The translations under genes and the position numbers were made by a program. Below the pieces are notes generated by a model that searched no databases, had not been told where the DNA came from, and saw only the letters and a program-made list of their open reading frames with translations. Of a DNA stretch of 64,000 nucleotides, positions 50,182-58,503 are shown piece by piece (position 1 is the first letter of the stretch; each line of letters starts with the position of its first letter). The stretch is from UBA9732 sp052170315 (GTDB lineage: Bacteria; Spirochaetota; Spirochaetia; Sphaerochaetales; Sphaerochaetaceae): NCBI GenBank assembly GCA_052170315.1, contig JBQNAT010000007.1:1-64000 (forward strand). Direction: 5' to 3'.

Positions 50182-50263
50182 TATATTCTTTTATAAATAA
50201 TCAACAAGTTTAACCGTTTTTCCCGTACGGGATATCATTTTAACCGAAACCCTGACGGTTTCG
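50164..50263 (+). promoter_or_regulatory. Alternative hairpins between the leader peptide and metQ
   Basis: Three stems are visible: ATGCCC/GGGCAT (50164-50179), the palindrome CCCGTACGGG (50222-50231) and CGAAACC-CTGAC-GGTTTCG (50245-50263). The segment AACCGT (50212-50217) can instead pair with ACGGTT (50255-50260), which would break the third stem, so two exclusive folds exist. None ends in a strong T tract, so control by hiding metQ or by Rho is as likely as a classic terminator. Confidence 0.4.
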
Positions 50264-50308
50264 CATATTAACGTATTTAATTTCAGACCTTATAAACAGG
50301 AGAAAACC

Positions 50309-51121
50309 ATGAAGAAAGCACTTTTAACAGTTCTTATATTACTCGCATCTTTTGCGGTATTCGCAAACGGCTCATCAGAAAAAACCTCGACCTCAAAAGA
50401 CAAAATAAAACTCATTGTCGCGGCCACCCCGGAGCCTCATGCCGAAATGCTCAACCTCATAACGGATGACCTCGCGGCTCAGGGCATCGAACTTGTTATC
50501 CAGGAATATACTGAGTACAACGTGGAAAATGAAGCTGTCGAGGCCGGCGAAGCGGATGCGAACTTCTTCCAGCATCTTCCCTATCTCAACACATACATCA
50601 GCAACGGCTATCACCTTGTAAACGTAGGCGGTATCCACATTGAACCGATTGCTCTCTACTCAAAGAAATTCACCTCAGTTGACCAGATTCCCGTCGGAGC
50701 TTCCATAGCCATCCCCAACGACCCCACCAACGAAGGAAGGGCTCTTCTCCTTCTTGAAAGCGCGGGCATTATCAAGCTGGATGATTCATCAAACCTTTCC
50801 GCGACCCCCATCAACATTGTCGATAACCCGAAAAACCTCAAATTTCAGGAGGTGGAAGCCGCGGCGGCTCCGCGAGTCCTTCAGGATGTCGATGCGGCAA
50901 TAATTAACGGCAACTACGCAATACCCGCCGGCCTTAATGCCGCAACAGACGGCATCTATGTCGAGGGCGCCGACAGCCCATACGTAAATGTTGTTGTAGT
51001 CAGGGAAGGCAGGGAAAACGACCCGGCGATACTGGCTCTTGTCAAAGCTCTCCAGAGCAATGAAATCAAAAACTGGGTTGCGGCAACCTACCCGGACGGC
51101 AATGTTGTAACAGTATTCTGA
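50309..51121 (+). CDS. metQ: Methionine ABC transporter substrate-binding protein
   Basis: 270 residues of the NlpA/MetQ family, with 'ATPEPHAEMLNLI', 'EAGEADANFFQHLPYL' and 'GSSEKTS' early on. The signal peptide ends 'FAVFANG' without a Cys, so unlike most MetQ proteins it is predicted to be a soluble periplasmic protein cut near residue 19. It binds D/L-methionine for MetNI. An AGGAG element 6 nt upstream supports the start. Separated from metI by the leader-peptide region, and closed by a strong terminator. Confidence 0.92.
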   Translation: MKKALLTVLILLASFAVFANGSSEKTSTSKDKIKLIVAATPEPHAEMLNLITDDLAAQGIELVIQEYTEYNVENEAVEAGEADANFFQHLPYLNTYISNGYHLVNVGGIHIEPIALYSKKFTSVDQIPVGASIAIPNDPTNEGRALLLLESAGIIKLDDSSNLSATPINIVDNPKNLKFQEVEAAAAPRVLQDVDAAIINGNYAIPAGLNAATDGIYVEGADSPYVNVVVVREGRENDPAILALVKALQSNEIKNWVAATYPDGNVVTVF

Positions 51122-51142
51122 CAGCTTAGTCAAAGACAGTTA

Positions 51143-51178
51143 AAAACAGGGTGAGGGATTTTCCTCACCCTGTTTTTA
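51143..51178. terminator. Bidirectional terminator between metQ and asnA
   Basis: AAAACAGGGTGAGG (51143-51156) and CCTCACCCTGTTTT (51163-51176) form a perfect 14-bp stem around GATTTT. T tracts exist on both strands, serving both convergent genes. Confidence 0.93.
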
Positions 51179-51207
51179 TTCTTTTATCTTTGTACCATAC
51201 AGGGACC

Positions 51208-52242
51208 TTACATCAGCATAATACCGCTGCGCTCCGCAATATCACGGTCTTCCTGCGGCCAAACAGAAGCCTGAACTTCTCCGATGTGGGCTTTGCGCAG
51301 AAGAAACATGCATATGCGGCTCTGCCCGATACCTCCCCCTATTGTAAGAGGGAACTCCCCTGAAAGAAGACGCTTATGCCAGTAAAGCTTTGCGCGAGCC
51401 TCACAATTACGGAGTTTCATCTGAGTCATAAGAGATTCGGGGCTTACGCGTATACCCATGCTGGAAAGCTCAAGAGAGTCATCCCTTACATTGTCCCAGA
51501 CAATAATATCGCCGTTAAGACCATAATAGCCGTCGCTATTTTTTGTTGACCAGTCATCGTAGTCGGGAGCCCTTCCGCCATGAGAAATACCGTCTGAAAG
51601 AGGCATTCCAATACCTATTATGAAAATAGCTCCATACTTCTTTGCAAGCTTCTTTTCCCTCTGAACAGGCGTAAGGTCAGGATACATACAGCGCGCCTCT
51701 TCAGCATGTATGAAAGTAATTTCTTCAGGCAGAGGCCTTGAGGATGAAGGATAGTATTCTGAAACAAGGAAATCAGTACGCTTTAAAGCTTCGTAGATTT
51801 TGCGGACAACAAACTTGAGAAAAGAAATATCCCTCTGCTGGGGAGTAATTACACGTTCCCAGTCCCACTGGTCTACATAGATGGAATGAATATTGTCTAT
51901 GTCATCGTCCGGACGTATGGCATTCATATCGGTGTATAAGCCTGTGCCGGGAAGAAAACCGTGCTCCGCAAGCGCCATACGTTTCCATTTGGCAAGGCTC
52001 TGCACAATTTCCATGCCGGCATCATTCATGTTGCCCACCTGAAAACGGACAGGTCTTTCTATACCGTTAAGGTCATCATTAATACCGCTGTTAGCCAGTA
52101 CGAAAAGCGGGGACGTAACACGGGAAAGCCTGAGCTCCCCGGAAAGTTCCCGCTCAAAAGTATCTTTGACAAGTTTTATTGCACGCTCTGTCATCTGCTG
52201 GTCAAGAAACGGCTTGTAGTTCTTTGGAATAACTATGCTCAT
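51208..52242 (-). CDS. asnA: Aspartate-ammonia ligase
   Basis: 344 residues from the ATG at 52242, with GAGG upstream; the longer frame starts at a TTG. AsnA is a class II aminoacyl-tRNA-synthetase-like fold, with 'RFQVGNMNDAGMEIVQSLAKWKR', split here as 'RFQVGNMNDA' and 'EIVQSLAKWKR', 'DMNAIRPDD', 'YVDQWDWE' and 'GGGIGQSR'. It makes asparagine from aspartate, ammonia and ATP. Family size and motifs are complete. It converges on metQ over the shared terminator. Confidence 0.95.
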   Translation of the reverse strand: MSIVIPKNYKPFLDQQMTERAIKLVKDTFERELSGELRLSRVTSPLFVLANSGINDDLNGIERPVRFQVGNMNDAGMEIVQSLAKWKRMALAEHGFLPGTGLYTDMNAIRPDDDIDNIHSIYVDQWDWERVITPQQRDISFLKFVVRKIYEALKRTDFLVSEYYPSSSRPLPEEITFIHAEEARCMYPDLTPVQREKKLAKKYGAIFIIGIGMPLSDGISHGGRAPDYDDWSTKNSDGYYGLNGDIIVWDNVRDDSLELSSMGIRVSPESLMTQMKLRNCEARAKLYWHKRLLSGEFPLTIGGGIGQSRICMFLLRKAHIGEVQASVWPQEDRDIAERSGIMLM

Positions 52243-52340
52243 ACTAAACCTCAACTAATTAAGCGGAAGTATAATGCAGACGGCACAGTTTTTAAACAGC
52301 TTCAAAGCAAAAAGCGGAAAAAACTTCAAAAGTCAGTAAA

Positions 52341-53672
52341 TCAGCTCCTTGTACCCTCTTCTATCTTGTGAATCCTGTGGTCCTTTGGAGTATCGAACCT
52401 TTCGTGGCTGGCATTTACATCAGGCTTTTCGCCGATATCACCGCTCCTGGTAAGAGCCCATTTGGTAACCATAGGACCAATCATTTCATAGACAAGCACT
52501 CCGAAGAGGACAATATTCCTTATAAGGCGGCCTTCATAGGTCCCCAGAACCATTGACTGGACGGACATACCAAGAGCGACACCGGCCTGAGGAAGAAGGG
52601 CAAAACCAAGATATTTCGAAACCTTCGGGTCACAGTGTGTAGCCTTGCAGCTCTCCCTCGCGCCGAAATATTTGCCAAATGAACGGGCAAGAATATAAAG
52701 TATACCAATGAGAATAACAATCGGCTTGCTGAATACAGAAAGCTCCAAATCGGCCCCGCTGATAACAAAGAACAGGCAGAAAAGCGGACCGGTCCATTTG
52801 TCTACTCTGGTCATGATATCGCCGGATCTTGGACAGAGGTTGCAGAAAACCGTACCAACCATCATACAGACAAGAAGCGAAGAGAATGAAATTGTTACCG
52901 GCCCAATCGCAAATTCAAGCTGAGCAAGGGCAATTGTCATGAATACAAAAGCTATAGACATAATAAGTCTGTTGCTGTTTGAGAAGAAAAGGGCCTCCAG
53001 CCTGGTCAGAATATATCCCATCAACGCGCCAAGCGCCAGTGAAAGAACAATTTCCAAAAGAGGATTGAAGATGATTCCTATAATGTTGACAGTGCTTGAA
53101 AGAAGCGATTCGGCAACACCGAAAGAAACCGCGAAGGCAATAAGACCTACCGCATCATCAAGAGCAACTACAGGCAGAAGGATATCCGTGACCTTGCCGT
53201 GAGCCTTGTACTGCTTGACAACCATCAAGGTTGCAGCAGGAGCGGTTGCGGTTGCAATAGCTCCAAGGGTTATAGCTCCTGAAAGGTTGAAAGTATTATG
53301 GTCGGTGAAAAGTGAAACAACAACAAGGACGATATCAACAAGTATCATTGCAGATATCGACTGAAAAACTCCTACGACAACAGCCTGCTTACCCGTTCCT
53401 CTCAGCTGGGAAAGCTTGAATTCGTTTCCTATAGAGAACGCAATAAACCCCAATGCAACAGTGGAAACAAGCTCAACAGCTTCAACGTCCGCGAAGGTGT
53501 TGAAACCGAAACCCGGGATACCCAGCCTGCCTATACCGTAAGGGCCTACAACAAGACCCGCGACCAGGAAAGCGGTCACATCAGGAAAATTAAGATGAAG
53601 GACTTTGAAAAGTCGGGTCATCATCAAACCGGCGACGGTTGCGATTGCGATTGAAAGCAGTTCAGTTGACAT
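52341..53672 (-). CDS. Cation/proton antiporter (CPA2/KefB-type membrane domain)
   Basis: 443 residues with about 12 membrane segments and no cytoplasmic TrkA-N domain. 'LDDAVGLIAFAVSFGVAE' contains the Asp pair region expected for CPA2 exchangers, and 'GALMGYILTRLE' and 'LLVCMMVGTVFCNLCPRS' also fit. Such proteins exchange Na+ or K+ for H+. An AAGGA element 8 nt upstream supports the start. It is monocistronic as far as can be seen, divergent from the MurD-like gene. Confidence 0.82.
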   Translation of the reverse strand: MSTELLSIAIATVAGLMMTRLFKVLHLNFPDVTAFLVAGLVVGPYGIGRLGIPGFGFNTFADVEAVELVSTVALGFIAFSIGNEFKLSQLRGTGKQAVVVGVFQSISAMILVDIVLVVVSLFTDHNTFNLSGAITLGAIATATAPAATLMVVKQYKAHGKVTDILLPVVALDDAVGLIAFAVSFGVAESLLSSTVNIIGIIFNPLLEIVLSLALGALMGYILTRLEALFFSNSNRLIMSIAFVFMTIALAQLEFAIGPVTISFSSLLVCMMVGTVFCNLCPRSGDIMTRVDKWTGPLFCLFFVISGADLELSVFSKPIVILIGILYILARSFGKYFGARESCKATHCDPKVSKYLGFALLPQAGVALGMSVQSMVLGTYEGRLIRNIVLFGVLVYEMIGPMVTKWALTRSGDIGEKPDVNASHERFDTPKDHRIHKIEEGTRS

Positions 53673-53857
53673 ACTTTACATCCTTATCAGAGAAAGAAGA
53701 AACGCAGCCCCTTTGTTCGTTTTCCGCGTTTTACTAGCAGTTCCCTGAACCGTTGACTAATATACTCTCAAACCGAAGTTAAGTAAAGTAGCGTTCCCAA
53801 TGAGGGTTTTCTGTAATTTTTTAGAATATTATGTGTTTTATTTTTGGGGAAAAAGGT

Positions 53858-55153
53858 ATGAGGGTTCTTATTTTCGGCTATGGTCTTCACGGAAGCGGAT
53901 TTGACAGCGCAATGTATTTTCTTTCACGCGGAGACGAGGTAAGGCTTACCGATATCAGAGACAGACTCGCGCTTGGAGACGCAATAGATTTTCTTGAAAG
54001 CAAAGGCGCCGTAATACACTGCGGAGGCCACATTACAGAGGATTTCATCTGGGCAGACATTGTTATCAAAAGCCCCACTATCCGAATGGACAACGAGTTC
54101 CTGAATTACTCCAAACACACGGAAAATGACATTACCTATGTCAATTCACGCCCTGAATCCAACAGCGTAAAAATAATCTGCGTTACCGGCGCGCACAACA
54201 AAACCACAACAGCCAGCGCAATCTGCCATGCGCTTAAAAGCATGGGCAGGACGGCCCACATGTGCGGCAACATGGGAATCTCCGCTTTCTCCGAACTCGG
54301 CAAATGGGACGCGGGCGACATCCCCGAATACGTAATAATTGAACTTTCCTCCTGGCAGGCCCGCGACACCTACTCCTTCATGAAGGGCAAAGTCCCTCAT
54401 ATCGAGGTCTCCGTAATCACTACGTTATTTGACAAAGGAAGTGACGACAACGGGGATGTTATCGGAAAGACCGGGGATTTCAACATTCATGCCAACCACA
54501 TAATATGCCCCGCCGAGGTCAGGGAAGGCGTAGAAAAAATAGCCCAGAAGAAAGCTAAAACCGTTTCAAGTATTGAATCCGCATCAAGAGGCATTTCCAA
54601 GTCCTTGCAGCAGAAAATGAAGCCTGCTTTTGCAGTTCTCCGGAAACTGGGTTTCAGCTCAGGACAGATAAACGATGCCTTGAAATGCTTTAAAGGAATC
54701 CCAAACAGAAGCGAACTGGTTCTTAGAACGGATGATGTCATTTATATAAATGACAGCTCATCCGTCTTCCCCGCGTCCGTGAATTTTACAATGGATAACC
54801 TTGGGAGCCTGCCCGTACATCTTATCTGCGGAGGCTCTGAAAGCAGCCTTGACCCTTCTCAGATGCTTAAAGCCATAAAATCGGCAGCTTCCATACATCT
54901 GCTTGACGGCTCTTTCACAGAAAAAAAGCTGCTGCCTTTGCTCAAAAAGCACAGGATAAAATACAACGGCCCCTATAAACAAATGGAGGAAGCCGTTTCA
55001 TCGGCATCCTCTAAGCTTAATAAAGATTCAAATATAATGCAGGTAATACTGCTGTCTCCGGGGGCAGCGGCCTTTGAAAACTTTGAAAACGAATTCGCAC
55101 GCGGCGAAAGTTTCAAAGAAGCAGTATCCCGTACGGTATCAAATCAGAATTAA
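53858..55153 (+). CDS. murD: MurD-like Mur ligase with degenerate catalytic motifs
   Basis: 431 residues from the ATG at 53858. A nine-codon extension is possible but lacks a good ribosome-binding site. The overall order fits MurD: N-terminal Rossmann domain ('GYGLHGSG'), 'ELSSWQ' (162-167), 'NDS' (298-300) and the C-terminal 'LLSPGAAAFENF'. The catalytic centre does not. The P-loop is 'GAHNKTTT' (111-118) rather than GTNGKT. The DHxDRH metal/His block is replaced by Gly/Asp-rich sequence, and no counterpart of the carbamylated Lys or of 'SGxHN' is seen. NDSKATN is 'NDSSSVF'. It may be a fast-evolving or inactive MurD, or have a changed substrate. Confidence 0.72.
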   Translation: MRVLIFGYGLHGSGFDSAMYFLSRGDEVRLTDIRDRLALGDAIDFLESKGAVIHCGGHITEDFIWADIVIKSPTIRMDNEFLNYSKHTENDITYVNSRPESNSVKIICVTGAHNKTTTASAICHALKSMGRTAHMCGNMGISAFSELGKWDAGDIPEYVIIELSSWQARDTYSFMKGKVPHIEVSVITTLFDKGSDDNGDVIGKTGDFNIHANHIICPAEVREGVEKIAQKKAKTVSSIESASRGISKSLQQKMKPAFAVLRKLGFSSGQINDALKCFKGIPNRSELVLRTDDVIYINDSSSVFPASVNFTMDNLGSLPVHLICGGSESSLDPSQMLKAIKSAASIHLLDGSFTEKKLLPLLKKHRIKYNGPYKQMEEAVSSASSKLNKDSNIMQVILLSPGAAAFENFENEFARGESFKEAVSRTVSNQN

Positions 55154-55169
55154 ATCAGAATTAAATCAG
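55141..55169. repeat. 11-bp direct repeat at the murD/metG junction
   Basis: AAATCAGAATT occurs twice in a row (55141-55162) and a third partial copy (AAATCAG) follows. The unit spans the murD stop and reaches the metG stop. Its length is not a multiple of three, so copy-number change would alter where murD ends. Confidence 0.75.
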
Positions 55170-57448
55170 CCCACCGGTCCGTCAAGATAGCTCTTAGCCG
55201 ATACAGTCTTTCCTTCAGGCGAAACTAAGCGTCTGCCATCTACCTTCAGAATACCGCCTTCAGTATAAAGGGGCATATCAAAGAAACAATCGGGTTTGAC
55301 ATAGTTAAGCTGCTCGGGGTTCTTGAAGCCTTCCGGCACAAGGACGGTTCCCGCGGGAATGTCATCCGCAAAAAGCACTTCGCAGGTGCTGTGTTCAGGG
55401 GCATTTGGGTCCTGAACGGCAAGAAGCATGCCGCTGCTCTTTACGCCGCGGAAGTTTGCCGGTTTAAGATTGTTTACAAGCACAATGTTGTGCCCCAGAA
55501 GCTCATCTTCCTTGTAATAAGGAACTATGGATGAAACGATAGTCCGAGGCTCAGATTCTCCCGTGTCCAGATTAAGGATGTAAAGGATATCTCCGTTAGG
55601 ATGGCGCTCTACACCGGTTATTCTGCTTACGGTAAGCTTTACCTTATCGGCGAACTTTTCGGCAACAGACTTGTTGGCTTCAGCTTCCCGAGCCGCCAAA
55701 AGGGCAAGCCTTGCGGCTTCTTTTTTCGCGGCCCTATCGTTGGCTTTATCATTGTTCGGAGCTGTGTTTTTCTTCTCCTCTTCCATCGTTCTCTCCTCTC
55801 TCTCCCTCTGTGAACCGCTGTAGCGGATACGAAGAGCGTCTATTTTATCGTCTTCAAGCTTTGTGAAAAGCAGGCTTGTCTCTCCTACCTTCATAATCTT
55901 TGAGTAATCACCCAGATACTCCCAGGACGCACCTTCGTTTCCAAGGAAAGCCAGTATTGACCGGGACGTTGAAGGCATGTACGGCTGAATCATTATGCCA
56001 AGGTCACGGATAAGGCCTACAAGTGTTCTGAGGATAAGCTTTGCCTTCTCAGGGTCAGTATTTCTAAGCTTCCACGGCTCTGAATCCTGGAATTTTTTGT
56101 TTCCAATGCTGGAAAGGGCAAAAATCGTCCTTAAAGCATCTCTTTCATCGGCGCGCTCAAGCATTGCCGTTATCACAGCTTCCTTTTCCCTGATTTGTGA
56201 AAGAAGCTCTTCATCCAAAGGGCCCTGTCCCAAATCACCGTCATAAAAGCGCTTTACAAAGGTAAGGGTTCGGTTTACCAGATTGGAAAGGTTCCCTATA
56301 AGTTCTCCGTTTACCTTTTCCTGCAAATCTTTCCATGTGAATGTAAAATCGGAATTTTCCGGCCTGTTGTAGAATATATAGAATCTCCAGATATCCGCGG
56401 GGATGCCAGTTTCCTGGACATCGTTTCCGAAAACGCCTATGCCCTTGCTCTTTGAGAACTTGCCGCCTTCGTAATTAAGGTACTCGGTCGAGCTCATATG
56501 ATGGAGCATTGTCCATTTTTGAGCGGTTGCAAGCTCCGTTGCCGGGAAAACCACAGTGTGAAACGGAATGTTATCCTTGCCTATGAATTGAAAAAGCTCT
56601 GTAGTCTCAGGCTCATGCCACCACTTTTTCCAGTCATCCGTATAGTTCGCTGATATGGAAACATAACCTATCGGAGCATCAAACCAGACGTAGAAAACCT
56701 TATTCTCATATCCCTCTTTAGGTACGGGTATACCCCACTTAAGGTCACGCGTGATACACCTTTCTTTAAGACCGTCGCGCAGCCAGCTCTTTGTCACCTG
56801 AATTGCGTTCTTTGCCCAGAAGCCCGTTTTCGAAGTTTCATCTATCCACTTCTCAAGCATGGGAAGGATTTTAGGCAGGTCAAGATAAAGATGTTTTGTC
56901 TTTCTTATCACGGGCGTTGTGCCGCAGACCATACATCGCGGTGCTATCAGTTCTGTCGGCTCCAAAAGGGTCTGGCAGTTGTCGCACTGGTCCCCTCTTG
57001 CGTCAGACGAACCGCAGTGCGGGCATGTACCCTCTACAAAACGGTCCGCAAGGAAGCGGTCGCAGTTTGGACAGTAAAGCTGCTCTGTCTCTTTTTCAGT
57101 AATAAAACCGTTAGCATCGCAGCGGCGGAAAATGTCCTGTACTATTTCTGTCTGTTTGGGCGTGGAAGTGCGTCCGAAATAATCAAAATCAATGTTGAAC
57201 CACTTATAAATGTCGCGGTGTATGGCGTGGTAGCGGTCGCATAGCTCTCTGGGCGTAACACCCTCTTTGGCGGCTCTGGTTTCCGTAGCTGTCCCATATT
57301 CGTCAGTTCCGCATACATAAAGGGTTTCATAGCCCCTTGAACGGCAGAAACGGGCAAAAACATCTGCTGAAAGAATCTGAGTCAGGTTTCCAAGATGAGG
57401 GATGTTGTTCACATAAGGCAGAGCGCTGGTAATTAGTCTTTTCTTCAT
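55166..57448 (-). CDS. metG: Methionyl-tRNA synthetase with C-terminal tRNA-binding domain
   Basis: 760 residues. Class I motifs are 'YVNNIPHLGN' (HIGH-like) and 'KFSKSKG' (KMSKS-like). Two zinc knuckles are visible: CPNC..CPHC and CDNC..CMVC. An anticodon-binding helical domain follows. The C-terminal ~110 residues are a Trbp111/EMAP-type OB-fold ('VERHPNGDILYILNLDTGE', 'NLKPANFRGVKSSGM'). Between them lies a ~70-residue charged, Ala/Glu/Lys-rich linker. No Shine-Dalgarno precedes the ATG, and a TATAAT lies only 12 nt upstream, suggesting a very short 5' leader. Confidence 0.95.
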   Translation of the reverse strand: MKKRLITSALPYVNNIPHLGNLTQILSADVFARFCRSRGYETLYVCGTDEYGTATETRAAKEGVTPRELCDRYHAIHRDIYKWFNIDFDYFGRTSTPKQTEIVQDIFRRCDANGFITEKETEQLYCPNCDRFLADRFVEGTCPHCGSSDARGDQCDNCQTLLEPTELIAPRCMVCGTTPVIRKTKHLYLDLPKILPMLEKWIDETSKTGFWAKNAIQVTKSWLRDGLKERCITRDLKWGIPVPKEGYENKVFYVWFDAPIGYVSISANYTDDWKKWWHEPETTELFQFIGKDNIPFHTVVFPATELATAQKWTMLHHMSSTEYLNYEGGKFSKSKGIGVFGNDVQETGIPADIWRFYIFYNRPENSDFTFTWKDLQEKVNGELIGNLSNLVNRTLTFVKRFYDGDLGQGPLDEELLSQIREKEAVITAMLERADERDALRTIFALSSIGNKKFQDSEPWKLRNTDPEKAKLILRTLVGLIRDLGIMIQPYMPSTSRSILAFLGNEGASWEYLGDYSKIMKVGETSLLFTKLEDDKIDALRIRYSGSQREREERTMEEEKKNTAPNNDKANDRAAKKEAARLALLAAREAEANKSVAEKFADKVKLTVSRITGVERHPNGDILYILNLDTGESEPRTIVSSIVPYYKEDELLGHNIVLVNNLKPANFRGVKSSGMLLAVQDPNAPEHSTCEVLFADDIPAGTVLVPEGFKNPEQLNYVKPDCFFDMPLYTEGGILKVDGRRLVSPEGKTVSAKSYLDGPVG

Positions 57449-57459
57449 AGCGCATTAAT

Positions 57460-57486
57460 ATTATACAAGCGAACCGTTTTATTCAA
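57460..57486 (-). promoter_or_regulatory. metG promoter placed for a near-leaderless transcript
   Basis: On the minus strand a perfect TATAAT (57460-57465) lies 11 nt before the metG ATG, with TTGAAT (57481-57486) 15 nt further upstream. If used, the mRNA would have a leader of only about 5 nt, in keeping with the missing ribosome-binding site. Confidence 0.5.
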
Positions 57487-57528
57487 CGGTCCGCGTGAAT
57501 GAGTTAGATTGTGTTTCGGCTGTCTGTC

Positions 57529-58503
57529 TTATTTACTGTACAGAAGGTCAAAGTAGGAAAGATTCGTGCTCAGAATTTTTGTCTTATCAGGAAGCGTGGT
57601 CTTGTAAGACTCAAGAGTCCTCCAAAGCTCGAAGAATTTCGGATTCCTTTCGTAGGCCTCGGCATAAATTCTGGTAGCTTCAGCATCCGCGACACCCTTT
57701 ATTTCCTCAGCCCTGGCATAGGCGTTGGACAGGATTGACTTCTGCTCGCTGTTAGTTTTTCCTTCCCACTGCGCAAGCTGTCCGCGGCCGTATGACCGGT
57801 AGGCTTCGGCTATCTGATTCCTTTCCTTTATCATCCTCTGGTACACGCTTTCGGTAAGGTCGTCTGAATACTTTATCTGGCGTATTACGACATCTATAAG
57901 GGTAATGCCGTATTCTTTGGTGTAGGAGCTTGCAAACGCAAGCATCCTGTCTGAAAGCCCCTGACGTCCTATCTTGATTGATTCCTGCTGCGTATTTGAA
58001 ACTGTAAGGGATCTGAGCCTTTCCGCGGCCTCAAGATCGTCTATGCTGGAAACCTCTTCAACAACAGTCATCTGATTAATTCGGTTGCTGTTTCTGACAG
58101 CCTCATTCAGATAGTTTTCTGAAATTACTGTCCTAACTGTTGAATCCAGGATATCGTCAAGCCTTAACTGAGCGTTTTCAATAGTTTTTACCGTCTCATA
58201 GAATTTCTGAGGGTCAGTAATAATCCATCTGCTTGTAGGGTCAACATAGATAAACTGGTTTTCCTTGGTGGGGATACGCTGGGCATCGCCGTCCCAGGAA
58301 AGAATCTTTGCCGAATACCTTGTAACGGTATCCACAAACGGCATCTTAAACTTAAGGCCGGGCTCTGTTTCCACATTAACTATTGCACCGAATCTTGTGA
58401 CAACAGCCTGCTCTCCCTGAGTAAGGATATAAAACGGGCCAAGGATAATAAGGATGACCACCGCCGCGACAATAACTCCAAGTGTAATCAGAAGTTTCTT
58501 CAT
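57529..58503 (-). CDS. hflC: HflC, SPFH-domain regulator of FtsH
   Basis: 324 residues. One N-terminal membrane segment (about 5-27) followed by an SPFH/band-7 domain ('LTQGEQAVVTRFGAIV', 'WIITDPQKFYETV') and a coiled coil. HflK and HflC form a large cage around FtsH in E. coli. The ATG overlaps the hflK stop by one base. Confidence 0.9.
   Translation of the reverse strand: MKKLLITLGVIVAAVVILIILGPFYILTQGEQAVVTRFGAIVNVETEPGLKFKMPFVDTVTRYSAKILSWDGDAQRIPTKENQFIYVDPTSRWIITDPQKFYETVKTIENAQLRLDDILDSTVRTVISENYLNEAVRNSNRINQMTVVEEVSSIDDLEAAERLRSLTVSNTQQESIKIGRQGLSDRMLAFASSYTKEYGITLIDVVIRQIKYSDDLTESVYQRMIKERNQIAEAYRSYGRGQLAQWEGKTNSEQKSILSNAYARAEEIKGVADAEATRIYAEAYERNPKFFELWRTLESYKTTLPDKTKILSTNLSYFDLLYSK

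Noticed and set aside
49986..50213. 75-codon hydrophobic ORF in the metI-metQ gap
   Set aside because: No ribosome-binding site; its Phe/Leu-rich start comes from T-rich DNA. The overlapping Met-rich frame has a far better translation signal.
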